Of a stretch of 64,000 nt of DNA, positions 1 through 10,579 are shown in pieces. The position numbers and the translations under genes are program-made. The first letter of the stretch is position 1, and each line of letters starts with the position of its first letter. Below the pieces are notes generated by a model. The model made no database searches. It had not been told where the DNA came from and was given only the letters and a program-made list of their open reading frames with translations. Source of the DNA: Plantago major (taxonomy: Eukaryota; Streptophyta; Magnoliopsida; Lamiales; Plantaginaceae); assembly GCA_026545765.1 (NCBI GenBank), contig CM048840.1:10479265-10543264 (forward strand). The letters run 5' to 3'.

Positions 1-838
1 AGGCAATGAGTGTGATCCTGCACAAGTGACTTTGAAGTGGGGGGGGGGGGGTAGGATCCGGTTTGCAAAGTGTCAAACCGGACATGAGACTTTACTCAAG
101 AGTGACTGAAGATCAACTCTGTGTAATGTACGATAGTAGAGAGGCGATGTGACTTACTTGATCTTGTGGGGATGTGTGCTATATATATAGGCTATCATCA
201 AAATGGAGGCCATGCTAGGATTGCGCCAAGTGTACGGCCAGGATTGAGCCACCAATGCTAAAATGAGGCCCAAAGCCCAATAATGAGGTTTTAGCCCATG
301 CCACCTTGGGCTTTAGGGGTAGTTTGGTCATTATTGAAAGAGTTCTTGAGGATGTGACAAGGTCTGCCGAGATCCCAGGTTCGGAGAGATGGGTCCGGAC
401 GCCTGGTCCGGACCATCGTTGGTTGTCAGCTGGGGAAGGTCCTCTGTCTGTCCAACTCTTCCGGTTCGGAGCTCCTGGGTTCGGACATCTCACTCTTTGG
501 TGCCTATTTGCTTGGTTGCTCTGTGAGATTGTCATGTTGGATCCGAGTGACCGTCCGGCTCGGAGCGTCTGGGTCGGAGACAGTGCTGTGTGAGTTCTGT
601 CCCCTTGTTCCAGGGTGCCTCGGACCTTGTTGGGTCGGATCTAAGGCTCCTGGGTCGGACCTCACAAGCTCTAGATCCCTTGTCCCTTTCTTCTAAGGTG
701 GGTCGGACCATGGTTGGTCGACCCGGATCGGACCATCAGCTCGGACTATAGTGACTCAGATCCAATGGATGACTTAGAACGCCTTAGGATTCGCTCCTAG
801 GTCTTTTATGACGGATTGGACATATTTCCGTATCAACA
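1..838 (-). repeat. LTR1 of Tat-lineage Ty3 array (truncated by window edge)
   Basis: This is the left LTR of the Tat array in minus orientation. It matches LTR2 (14787-15696) and LTR3 (28320-29224) almost base for base. Its first 72 bases, judged from LTR3, lie outside the window. It ends in CA at 838, followed by the reverse complement of a polypurine tract, so on the coding strand it is the 3' LTR of copy A. Differences from LTR3 are scattered substitutions plus a G run of 13 against 7. A TATATATATA stretch at 180-189 is the probable core promoter, read on the minus strand. Confidence 0.93.
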
Positions 839-851
839 TATGTCCCCCTAG
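839..851 (-). other. Polypurine tract of Tat copy A
   Basis: On the minus strand this reads CTAGGGGGACATA directly before the 3' LTR. A purine-rich run touching the LTR is where plus-strand DNA synthesis starts in LTR retrotransposons. Copy B has the identical tract at 15697-15709. Confidence 0.8.
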
Positions 852-1481
852 TTTCCAAGTATCTTGGAAGAAGATAGTTGTGGAACTATTTGTTTCGGGG
901 AGCTGTTGGGGAAGGATTTGTTCTCCCGTCCGATCCGTCCTAATAAGTTTGAAAAAAGGTGTACTCCGTACTTCGTGTGACCACTGACTTAGTCTCTCTC
1001 TCCCCCCCCCCCTCCCTTTTTTCTTTTTTCAAAACACCGTTGCCATCCGAGGGGTGGAATCCGAAGGGCCACACGATGAAAAGAAAAAGGAAAAAAGGAT
1101 ATTTGTAAGTGAGACCAAGTTTAGGTACCGAACATCGGTGGTGTACCTTTGATAGGCTACGGGTGATTCCGTAGGTGCGTGTCCCATCCGAGGCGAAGGC
1201 CCGAAGGATAATCGCTCGAGTATACGAGGTTCCTTGTGTGGGCGTTACGGTGGGCTAGTAAGTCGCGAGACGTCCGATAAGAGGATCGTGCGGACCTCAC
1301 GTGTTGTCTTCCGCCCGAGAGTGGGAGAGTTGTTGTATTCGTCTATCCGCGAAGTGAGTTTGTTGTACCAATTCGTCATTTCACTTGGTACAATTGTACT
1401 ATGCCATTGGATGAACTTTGATCGACGGTTGAGATTTAATCCCGAAAAATCGTGACGGTTGGTGTTCCCAATATGACCCTC

Positions 1482-1489
1482 TATAAATA
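1482..1489 (+). promoter_or_regulatory. TATA box of antisense gene, copy A
   Basis: TATAAATA lies about 170 bases upstream of a 5' UTR intron that ends two bases before the start codon. The same box is at 16324-16331 in copy B. The stretch from 852 to here has no gene. It carries a pyrimidine-rich run near 1000-1030 and many TCCGA pentamers, and probably acts as the upstream region of the antisense gene. Confidence 0.6.
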
Positions 1490-1650
1490 GGGGGGTAGCC
1501 GTCTCATTTCTCACTGTTAGTGAGAGAACTTTTACATCCGAAGTACATCCGAAGCGACTTCCAATCGATCCGAGGCGAGCAATCCAAGCGTTCGAAATGT
1601 GCGGTTCTTATACCAAATCAAGGCGCTTCTTTCCAACTATCCGAGTTCAA

Positions 1651-1922
1651 GTAAGCACTTGAATTCGTCTTATGATTACATTTTCGTTGTTGTCTTTCAA
1701 CTTTCGCTTGTTCGGATGCATGTTTATGATGTATATTATAGTTCTAATACCCCATATAATCCGGATGTTGAATAATCGCCGAGTAAGCATTGTACTGACT
1801 CCGAACTAACTCCGCCTGGGAAAGCCAGTAGTCTTGACTGTAGACTGACCATTTTAATATACATAAACGACCTCTCGGACTGCCATCTTAAAGCTTAAGA
1901 AATTGCTTTCTCATGTCCCTAG
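1651..1922 (+). other. Predicted 5' UTR intron of antisense gene, copy A
   Basis: The donor is GTAAGC after TTCAA and the acceptor is TCCCTAG. The intron is 272 bases and ends just before G-ATG, so splicing puts the start codon at the head of exon 2. Copy B has the same intron at 16492-16763 with the same length and sites. Confidence 0.6.
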
Positions 1923-3409
1923 GATGTCCAAGAGTGATAGCCAAAACCGATCCGAGGCTGAGGGATATGACTCGGAAGCGACCTCTTTTACCGATAGCTC
2001 CGAGGACGTTGAGATTGTTGATTATGACGAAGTGTTGGAGGTGGAACAGTCACCTCCTCCGAGCCGGGAAGAGCCCGAGGTAAGTTCCTCACTTCGGTTA
2101 GTCATTCCGGATCCAAGTCCTCCGAGGCGTCGGGATTACCTGCGAGTGTCCCATGTGCAGGTCATTGTAGCGGCTCAAGAAACAAGTTCGCGGGTTATAG
2201 GAACTAGTCGCCCGGGTCGGGTAGGGTAAGAATCCGAACTCCCGGTAGAGATCCGATCCTTAATTCGCACCCTTGGTTATAATTTTAGGAGTAATCCTAA
2301 TCGAGTCCCGTTCGTTCCGGATCCACAGGAGCCGACCATCGAGGAAGTGCATGACACCACAGAAGCACCTCCCAACTTGGGCATTTTTGAAGAAGGTGAG
2401 GAGGATCGCGTGCAAGTTGTTGTGCCTCTCCGAACTGTCGTGCAGTTGGCGTCCTCATCCGAGGAAGGTGAGGTAGAGGAAAATGTGCGGGTCCAAGATT
2501 CTGGCTCCGAAGAGGAGGAAGAAAATGCAGAGCCGTCCGCTCATGTGCTTCGTGCGGAATCTGCCGATCAAGCAGGGCCAAGTCGCCAGACGGCTGAGGA
2601 AGATTGTCTGGAGGGGCTGAGGAAGGGTGAGGACGTCTTCCAAGTAAAGTTTCCGCGGACCAAAGATGAGGTCACTCTCCCCGATCCGGAGGGCGAGTTG
2701 ACTGAGGACGGTACTTTGCCTACTTGTGCCTCAACCAGTCGAGCCGATGAAGTGGATGAGCTCCGAAGGAAATATGAGATCCCGGAGTGTGTCGAGATTC
2801 TTGTTCCGGACGAATCGCATGCATTCTACAATCCGCCTCCGGGATACATGTGTGTCCATGAGATAAGTCTTCATTGCGGGTGGCGGCTGCCCGTATCGTC
2901 CGAGTTTCTGGAGATTCTGAACAGCATGGGGTTGAGTCCGCACCAAATCATCCCCAACTCCCTCGGAAACCTTATGTGCTTCGGGGTCTTATGTAAATAT
3001 AAAGGCATCCCGCTCACTTTTGACAATTTCCGCAAGTTATTTAACATAAGTGTTAGTAATAGGAATAGGTTTTTCTATACGTTCGTATGCCGTCAGGCGT
3101 ACACATTCTTTGTTGACCCCTTGTCCTCGTTGGGAATCCAATGGTTCAAGCGTTACATCTTCGTCCGACCCGCGTTGAAGGCAGGCCAGTCCGAAGAGGA
3201 GAGGCCCAAGTGGCATTTTGAGAAGAAGTTCTTCCGAGGCAGGCTGCCGAATTGGAAGCCGCCTGCATGAAACATCCCCTTGTGGATGCAAGCGCTACAT
3301 CGGAACCAAGAGCCGGAAAATTACTTTTTTCGAGGGTTGATATGTCAACCTCTTCCGTATCTGGCCGGCTTGTCCGAGCCTAGTTTTTGCGATAACATGG
3401 AAGATCTGA

Positions 3410-3527
3410 GTAAGTGATGTTTCTTTAATCCGGGGTGGTCGCCCAATTCGGTCCGTAGTTCTGTTAAGTTGTATTGATCTTGCAAGTGCTTCTATATTCT
3501 TTAACTCACTGTCACTCGGATGTGCAG
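3410..3527 (+). other. Predicted coding intron 1 of antisense gene, copy A
   Basis: The donor is GTAAGT and the acceptor TGTGCAG, with a pyrimidine-rich stretch before the acceptor. The intron is 118 bases in both copies (B: 18242-18359). Frame continuity across it is uncertain because the upstream exon carries frameshifts in both copies. Confidence 0.5.
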
Positions 3528-3994
3528 CTTTTTGGTTCGAGTACACGATGTCGACCATGCGGGAGTTGAAACGCCAACAGAATGCGGCGCAGCGGAAGGA
3601 GATGGCAGAGGGCTCTCGGACCCAAGTCATCAAAACTTCCACCGTCCTCCCGATGGGCGAACCAAGAAATGCTGTTGTGTTCCGAGTTGAGGAATCCCAG
3701 AGGGCTGCTGCGGGCGAAGAGGCCCAAACGATCCCTACCCCGGATAAGGGTAAGGTAGCTGGATCTAAGGGCTCGAGGAAGCCCCCTCGATCCGTGTCTC
3801 GAGATCCACCCGCAAGCGGGTCGAGTGCTGCGGTTGCGAAAAAGCGTGCGTCCGAAGGTCCGAATCCGCCTGCGAAAAAAGGCAAGGGCAAGATGAGCGA
3901 TGCGCCTGAACTGGATTCGGACGCTGAAATTGCTCGGTTGGCTGCTGCCCCGGAGCTGGATCGGATCGCCGAGTTGGTTGCCACTCAACGCAAG

Positions 3995-4075
3995 GTGAGT
4001 AAGTGCTTTGGTTATTTTGTTATCTTGCTATGATTCGGAGCTTTCTAAACGTTTGTGATTTCTGTCGTTTTGTAG
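3995..4075 (+). other. Predicted coding intron 2 of antisense gene, copy A
   Basis: The donor is AAG|GTGAGT and the acceptor GTTTTGTAG. The intron is 81 bases, matching copy B (18813-18893). It joins the frame ending in ATQRK to the coiled-coil exon beginning LAATMEACS. Confidence 0.6.
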
Positions 4076-4964
4076 CTTGCGGCCACTATGGAAGCGTGCT
4101 CCTTGGCAGCTGCTCGGAGGGCCACCCTGGAAGAGGATTTAGCCAAGGCTGAGGCTGCTCGGGCGATTGAGGCATCCCGATTGAAAAGCACGTCCGAGCG
4201 CCTGAAGAAGGCTATTGCCGCTAAACAAGAGGCCGAGGCGGAGACGGCCAAAATGAAGAGCGCCATACTATCCTTGGAGGCTGACTTGAAAGCTCACCAA
4301 GATGGGCTGGATGAGTTCGTGGGTGTCTCTCGGACTTTCAAGGATATGATGCTCGGCGAGCTGCTTGGGGTCCGGACAAAGGCTGCCCAAGATTTCCTTG
4401 CTTCGAACTCTTACAAGTTTTTGCTCGAGTCGAAGTATGATGAGGCCCGTCAAGATGGGTTCGATGCAGCTGTGGACCAGTGCCGGGGGAAGGGTTGGAT
4501 ACCGAGTGACTGTGACTTGGAGGCTGAGGGGGTATCTGCCTTTAAGAATGGAGATGGGTCGGACTTTGCTCCGGAGGGTGTCTTGGACGAAGACCTGCTC
4601 AAGTGTGAATTTTGGAGCTGGTCTGCGACGAGATGGAGAGCAAAAAGTATAATCATGGCGGTCCGTATCTCCCCCCCCCCCCCCCCCCTTCGTCCCTCGG
4701 GTACTTATGTCCAGTGTCTTCGTTCACTTGGAGGACCACTTGGAGCACAACCGAGACTGGCTGACTCTACCCGGGCCCGTACGTGGCTTCGATCATGAGC
4801 TAGACTTGGTGCAGCAGTGTCCGGCCTTCCTGAAAGAGGTTGAAGCTCGGAGAGAACGGAGGCTGGCCCAAGCGGCTCAACAGCAAGGTCAAGCGCCTCA
4901 GGAGAAGGATACGGGAGGTCCCTCTCGGTCGCAGCCTAGCTCATCCGAACGACGTAGACAGTGA

Positions 4965-5732
4965 AGACGGGGTATGCCCCGGGTTGTTTTTGTAGTAGTG
5001 TGCCTGCGGGCCTAAAAGCGTTGTTATCCCTTTTTGTGTACCATCTTTTGTACAAATCCACATTTGTCTTTAATGAATATTCGCTGGTTCGGGCCCATTG
5101 GTGGCTCGGACCTTTTTTGATCACTGGAATGCTAATGTTGTTGCTTACAATCCTGCACGTTTACTTTCGTATTTGTTTAGTAACTCATCAACTCTCCCAA
5201 ATTCGGATAATGGGTTCGAACCCTTGAGACTCAAACCGCCAGAGGGCTAATTTGCTGGATGCAAATTCTCCTATGCGGATCTCGTGGGACGATCAACCAT
5301 TGTAACCATCCGAGTCGGAACCTTCAATAGAAATACTCCGGATCGCGAACAGTTCGGAGTCACGTCTTAGAGTGACCAGACTTGCAGCAAAATGAATTTT
5401 CTCATATTACGTTGACTTGGAGAGTGACAAGTAGTGTTGATTCGGACGTTGACTTGGTGTGTCAATCCGGGCCATACAAACTTGTGATAGAGTGAAAAGA
5501 TGATCAGCACTAAGTATAGAGTGACCCAATGGGAATCATGGTTGCTTCGGAGGTTGTCGTGGCAGCTCCGAGCTGAGACGTCCGAATGAGTAACTTAGTC
5601 AAAGTGACTGATCGTATGGATGGATTATTGGGTTGGGCCTATGGAAGCCGAAGCGTCAGGCCCATGTTCGGCCCAAGCCCATTTCCGCGAGTATGGGACA
5701 CGTGTCCGCTGCCGATTGGTCCTTTCTTTCTA
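4965..5732. other. Non-coding stretch of copy A downstream of the antisense gene
   Basis: No gene is seen. The stretch follows the antisense stop codon, is rich in TCCGA/TCGGA pentamers, and holds a 12-bp palindrome GGGTTCGAACCC at 5212-5223. It matches 19778-20543 of copy B closely and ends at the MITE insertion point. Confidence 0.6.
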
Positions 5733-6996
5733 GGGAAAAATCCGACAAAGGTACCCTAAGTTGTTACGTTTCCGGTTTTGGTACCTTTATTTGTTACCGT
5801 CCGATTTTGGTACCTTAGCTTTCAATTTTGTCCAATTTGTATACTCCGTCAGTCCAATTTGACGGCTCCGTCAATTTTGACCTTTTTAGTTGTGATATTT
5901 CCGCTTTTGGTACCTTTATTTGTGACAGTCCGATTTTGGTACCTTTAAAAGCATTATTGTCCAATTCATGTACCCTACGACACGTGTTGATTTAATATCG
6001 TGACACGTGTCACTTTGCAAAATACTAAAATACGTTGTATTAAAATGTAAATATGGTAGATATTTGTTAATTTCAAATAGGTCCTATTTTATGGGAAAAA
6101 TCAAAATTACCCATGAGAATGTGGACTATGGACTACCTTAGAAATTTAAAAATAAAACATAATTAAAGAAAAAATACATAGAAGCCATGGGAGCTTCTTC
6201 TTCTTCTTCTTCTTCCATGGCAGTCTACCATGGAAGCTCCATTAGTGAAAGGATTTCTCGCACTTAAAGCTCCACCACGGAGCTTCCAGACGGCGATGGG
6301 TCTGACAGATCTGCCATGGCAGATGCTTCCATGGCCAATTTGAAATTGAGGGTGGAGGTGCGGAGGACATGTCGGTGGTCGCGGTGGAGGGAGGTGGCGG
6401 CGGAGTGGGGTGGAAGGGCACCGGTGGAGGGGATGAACCAAAATGGCCATATTGAACTCCACACTTCACCATTGCCATGGATCTTCCAAGCTAAAGCTTC
6501 ATGGTGAAGCTTCTAGCAGCAAGCTTCCATGGCATAAATTGGGTTAAACTCAATTTTCTTGTTTTCTTCCAAAAAATTTTTGCCTTCTTTTTAACTTAAT
6601 TTTCTTTTAATCTTTTTTTTGTTTCTACCTTTTTATTAATCTCATAATGGGGCTTTTTGAAATTTATTTTGATAAAATGGGTTTACTTCATAATTATCGA
6701 AAACAATATGGTTCAATGGACATTGACGAAAATTATTTTATTTGCAATTTTACACAAGAAAAATTAAAATTGAACTGTCATAAACAAAGGTACCGAAAGC
6801 GGAAATGTCACAACTTAAGGTACATTTTTCGGAATTTTACCGCTTAAAGCGGTCAAATTGATTAGCCGTCAAATTGAGATTTGAGTATACAATTTGGACA
6901 AAATTGAAAGTTAAGGTACCAAAATCGGACGGTAACAAATAAAGGTACCAAAACCGGAAACGTAACAACTTAGGGTACCTTTTTCGGATTTTTCCC
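5733..6996. mobile_element. Mutator-like non-autonomous DNA transposon (MITE) in copy A
   Basis: The ends are terminal inverted repeats of about 114 bp (5733-5846 and 6883-6996) starting GGGAAAAATCCGA. They carry repeated GGTACC blocks. The element is flanked by the 10-bp duplication TTTCTTTCTA (5723-5732 and 6997-7006). Copy B holds a single TTTCTTTCTA at the matching site (20534-20549), that is, the empty site. Long inverted repeats and a 9-11 bp duplication point to the Mutator superfamily. There is no transposase. The core at 6180-6530 is more GC-rich, starts with a CTT microsatellite (about 6191-6216), and has repeated CCATGG and AAGCTTCC words. Confidence 0.9.
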
Positions 6997-7006
6997 TTTC
7001 TTTCTA

Positions 7007-7295
7007 TATATACCCCTGATTTGTACGGCTTTTCTCCAGTACTTTCCTCCCTTTTATAGTAACCAAAGGTCCGGAGGTCGAGTCCGAGCGGCTGGCGAGC
7101 ATATTTATACCGTCGCTCTCGCGTGTGATCTTACCCCGGGGGTTTCTCCGTTACTTCGGAAGTCTACCCGGGTCGGTTCACGGTGAGAGCTGTTGGGAAT
7201 AAAATTGCTTAGATAGCCAATCTCGGATCTCCAAGGAGACGGTCCGTACCGAGTGAGGCCGGAATTCTTCGCCAATCAATTCCTCGTATCGTCCG
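7007..7295. other. Non-coding stretch between convergent genes, copy A
   Basis: No gene is seen. The stretch includes GC-rich blocks with CCCGGG near 7136 and 7169 and continues the copy B sequence at 20544-20835 with few changes. Confidence 0.5.
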
Positions 7296-7361
7296 GCTAA
7301 TCTTCTTTCTCCGGGGCTGTGGTCCATATCCGTGACTTTAGCCCCGGAGAGGTAGATTAGC
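7296..7361. other. Stem-loop between convergent genes, copy A
   Basis: GCTAATCT and AGATTAGC form an outer 8-bp stem and CTCCGGGGCT and AGCCCCGGAG an inner 10-bp stem, with a loop of about 21 bases. The structure lies between the 3' ends of gag-pol and the antisense gene. It is unchanged in copy B at 20836-20901. A 3'-end or RNA structural role is possible but not shown. Confidence 0.6.
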
Positions 7362-7603
7362 TGGATGGTTTGGGGATCTTCATATAATCACTTTCTGAGC
7401 CTAGGTACATCCGGGGGGCAACGAGTCGACATAATTGGTTTGATAGTATCCTTTCCAATATTTCGAGGTCCGGTGTAAGATCTGCCCGAGATGTTGGAAA
7501 GCATGCTGTCAATCCTATTGTGTTCTGAGTTGTTAGTCCTTCGGATCGAAGGTATTGTTCTTAACCTTCTCAGATTTTTTGGCCCATTCTTGAGGGTCCG
7601 TAT

Positions 7604-7893
7604 CCGAGCAGTTTGGCTCTGTTGATGGCTTCGTTCCAGAATTGAGGGCTCTGGGGAGCGACTCGCAATTCTGGAAGGGAGTCCTCGACAGTGCCAGTCG
7701 TGTTGGGAGCCGGATCGTCGAAAACTTCCGGAGACATCTCTTCCAGTAGGTTGTTCACCTTGCTCCTAAGTCTTCTCGTTCGAGCAATTCGGTTTTGTTG
7801 GTGGCTATGTTCCAGAATTGAAGGCTCGAGAGATCGACTTACAATTCTGGAACAGAGTTCCTGACAATGCCGATTTTGTTGGGATGCGGATTG
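7604..7893. repeat. Imperfect direct repeat, two units of about 100 bp
   Basis: Units at about 7604-7705 and 7781-7893 share the order: CCAGAATTGA, AATTCTGGAA, then a GTTGGG end. Each unit contains an inverted pair (CCAGAATTG and CAATTCTGG). A minus-strand frame of 134 codons crosses both units but has no recognisable domain. Copy B has the same repeat at about 21140-21410 with many small deletions. The rest of 7894-8662 shows no gene. Confidence 0.55.
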
Positions 7894-8662
7894 GAGCCTC
7901 CGGAGTGGCTCGGACATCCAGACTGTCCGGGCTAGTTGCCTTCCAGGTACTTTAAATCGGAGATTTATGTGCAAAGTCTGGTAAAAGGCGATCCGGATGC
8001 ATGCTTCGGAGGTGGCTTGTTGACTTCGGAGTCACGAAGCAATGTCCAAGTGTTTGGTAAGGCTTCGACTATCTCTGTTGGCCGACTTCAATTACCAGCT
8101 ACTCCGAAGTGGATTCCTGGAGTTTGTTATTGGTGAACTTTTTGCGAGCTAGGATGAGAAACTCCTTCCTTTGTTCGGAGCATCCGAAGATTCGTGGGAC
8201 CAATTATGCTCAGACTTCGCTTGGTTCAGGAGGTCAAGGTGGAATAAGAGACTTGTTTGCAAGGGCGAAGAATAGTAGAATAGGTGTTTGCTTTTATAGG
8301 CTCGGTTAGGGCTCCTCGGACCCGAGCGATGTAACTCTGCACTGTCTTGTAATTCTGCACTTTGTTGTTAATAAAAAATTACTCTCTCACCCTTGTAGGA
8401 AGCTGTTTTCATTGTGTTGATCCGATCCGGATCTGTGTATGATCTAGCTTCGGACTGAGTAGGTAAATATTTTCATGGCCTGTTCGAACCATGAGGTTCG
8501 GAAGGCATGACCATTAACAATGTTTATGAGATCATAGTTGTATTGATTTGACGGAAATCGAATTACAACTTGAGTGCTTCGAGGCCTTTCCAAAAAACAA
8601 ACACAAAAAACAGGTCGGCAAAAAAAAAAGGAGGAAGGTGACAGTCGTTGCACGCTTCTTCT

Positions 8663-9660
8663 CTAAGTGTAAAATTTCTGAAGATTCTTGGCATTCCAAG
8701 TTCTCTTCAAGGCCCGCCCTTGATCATCTTCTAGCTCAAAGCTTCCATTAGCTCTTGCTCCAGTAACTTTGTAAGGTCCTTCCCACTTGGGCTTAAGTTT
8801 TCCCACATGACTTAGTATATCGGCTCTTCTGAGGACTAAGTCCCCTACTTGTATATCCTTGGGAAAAAAACGTTTATTATAGGCTCGAGCAGTCATGGCT
8901 TGGTACCGAAGGATGTTGGCCAATGCCTTATCGCGCTTGTCTTCTAGGAGCTCAAGGTCATAGATCCTTGCGACCTCATTATCAACTGGGTTGTATTGCT
9001 GGATTCTCTAGGTTGCCACCACCATCTCCGAAGGGATGACCGCTTCGGATCCATAGACAAGGGAGAAAGGTGTTTCTTGTGTGGCAGTCCGGGTGTCGTT
9101 CAATGCGCCCAAAGGACCGCGTCGAGATCATCTGCCCAACTGTCTTGGGAAGTTCTCAACCTTCTCTCCAAGAGTCGGACTATGGTCTTGTTGGTGGCTT
9201 CCACCTGACCATTGCCTTGGGGGTGGCCAACGGAAGTAAAGCGTTGTTCTATCTTGAAGGATTGAAGCCACTCCTTCAGTCTTGTTCCAGAAAATTGTGC
9301 TCCATTGTCTTAAACTAGCACTCGTGGGAGTCCAAACCGGCAGATGATGTTTTTCCAAATGAATGTTCGAACCCTACTTTCCGTGTTGGTGGATACTGCT
9401 TCTGCCTCGACCCACTTGGTGAAGTATTCCACTGCCACTATCAAGAACTTCTTTTGATGTGTGCCTCGCGGGAAGGGACCAACTATGTCTATGCCCCATT
9501 GATCAAATGGACATGCTATGATTGACGGAATCATAGGGTTGGTCGGGCAGTGTGGTATGTTGGCATAGTATTGACAATCTTCACAAGTGCGGGCAAAGTT
9601 GGCAGCGTCAATGTCAATGGTTGGCCAATAGTATCCTTGTCTTATGATTTTTTGTGCCAA
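8663..9660 (-). pseudogene. Integrase of Tat copy A, broken
   Basis: This is the C-terminal part of the gag-pol polyprotein. The zinc-binding part shows CEDC, followed by the core start DIVGPFP and FLIVAVEYFTKWVEAE. The second catalytic block is cut: a TAA replaces the Ser codon just before DNGAQF at about 9311. Beyond it the third block around GNGQVE is present near 9200-9230. The C-terminal part (8663-8923) has the GPYKV turn and ends FYT-stop. Upstream, a 26-bp deletion at about 9661 relative to copy B shifts the frame at the zinc-finger histidines. The enzyme would insert element cDNA into the genome but is dead here. Confidence 0.85.
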
Positions 9661-10579
9661 AGCTTCCGGTGTGGATTTCTCCCATCACGGTTTTCGCTTC
9701 TTGAGGATCTAGGCACCTCATGTGCGTTCCACTGTAGGATCTTTTGTAGAGGTCCTCTTCCAGGATAAAGTATCTGTTAGCTCGGCATTGAATCTTCCTG
9801 GCTTCTCTAGGATCCAAAGGTAGGGTACCATCCTTGAGGTAGCGGAATATATCTGTCATCCAGTTTCTCTCTGTGCTCAAGAGTAGCATCTGTCCGTTGG
9901 TGCTTGCCAGGGAGGATTCCACTCGAGTCATTAGGATGACACTTCTTGTATCCAAAGCTCCTAAGGCTGAGGTGTACTTGGAGAGGGCGTCGGCCTTTTC
10001 ATTCCATTCTCTATGGAATTGGTCAAGAGTAAATTCTTCAAAGTGCTCAACCTCTTTCTTGAGAAGCTCCAGGTATTTGATCATGTTAGGTCCTTTGGTG
10101 GTAACGGACCCGGAAAACTGGGATTGTACGAGCTGCGAGTCTGTATAGGCCTTGATCCTTTTCACCTGAAGAGCTCTCGCCATCCTTAAGCCGGTGATGA
10201 GCGCTTCATACTCGGCCTCGTTGTTTGTTACTTTAAAATTGAGGGTGATAGCGTACTCTAGCTTGGCTCCTTCAGGGCTTTCAAGAAAAATTCCTATTCC
10301 TCCCAATCGTCCAGTGGATGATCCGTCCACTTGTAATGTCCAACATTCTTTGTTCCTTTCTTGGTTTTCTGGGGTGGAAGTGAGTGCCTTCGCAACCTCC
10401 TGCTTCTTGTCGGAAGATGCAGTTATTGAGGTATTGAGGTCTTCGTCCAGGAGAAACATATGTCTTACTCTCAGCGTATCATCCATGGGTTGGTGATACT
10501 TAGTCGCAAGCTGGAAGCTTTCTCCTTGTGTCTTTTCGGCTCCTTTCTCACTGCTTGATTCCTTGATTTGGGCTATCAC
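9661..10579 (-). pseudogene. Second RNase H-like domain and linker of Tat copy A
   Basis: This lies between the RT-linked RNase H and integrase. WTLQVDGSSTGRLGGIGI, NNEAEYEALITGL and AYTDSQLV give the D-E-D pattern of an RNase H fold, and EWNEKADALSK the C-terminal motif. A second, archaeal-type RNase H after the ordinary one is known from the Tat lineage, and this supports the assignment. The frame is open for 321 codons. It ends where the 26-bp deletion shifts the frame into a stretch with no domain. Confidence 0.8.

Larger units (their letters stand above)
1924..4964 (+). pseudogene. Antisense gene of Tat element A (Transposase_28-like domain plus coiled coil), broken
   Basis: The gene runs against gag-pol and converges with it. 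I chose the ATG at 1924 because it directly follows a predicted 5' UTR intron acceptor. The N-terminal third is acidic (Ser, Glu and Asp runs). The stretch around 2878-3237 resembles the plant 'putative gypsy type transposon' family (Transposase_28, PF04195). A Lys/Ala/Pro-rich linker follows, then an Ala/Glu/Lys coiled coil at about 4090-4330. Introns are predicted at 3410-3527 and 3995-4075. The frame is broken by a stop at 2227-2229 (CAA in copy B), a shift near 3240, and a long C run near 4672-4688 that separates the main frame from the last exon frame (4707-4964). Antisense ORFs are known in Tat elements such as Grande and Retand. Their function is unknown. Confidence 0.75.

Noticed and set aside
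306-696. Plus-strand frames inside the Tat LTR
   Set aside because: They repeat in LTR2 and LTR3 as a result of LTR identity and have no domain; shadows of the LTR.
5212-5223. GGGTTCGAACCC, like a tRNA or SINE box B
   Set aside because: No box A or cloverleaf can be found upstream; it is a simple 12-bp palindrome.
6163-6507. Pro-rich frames in the MITE core as a gene
   Set aside because: Several overlapping frames exist on both strands, all caused by GC-rich simple words; no start context or domain.
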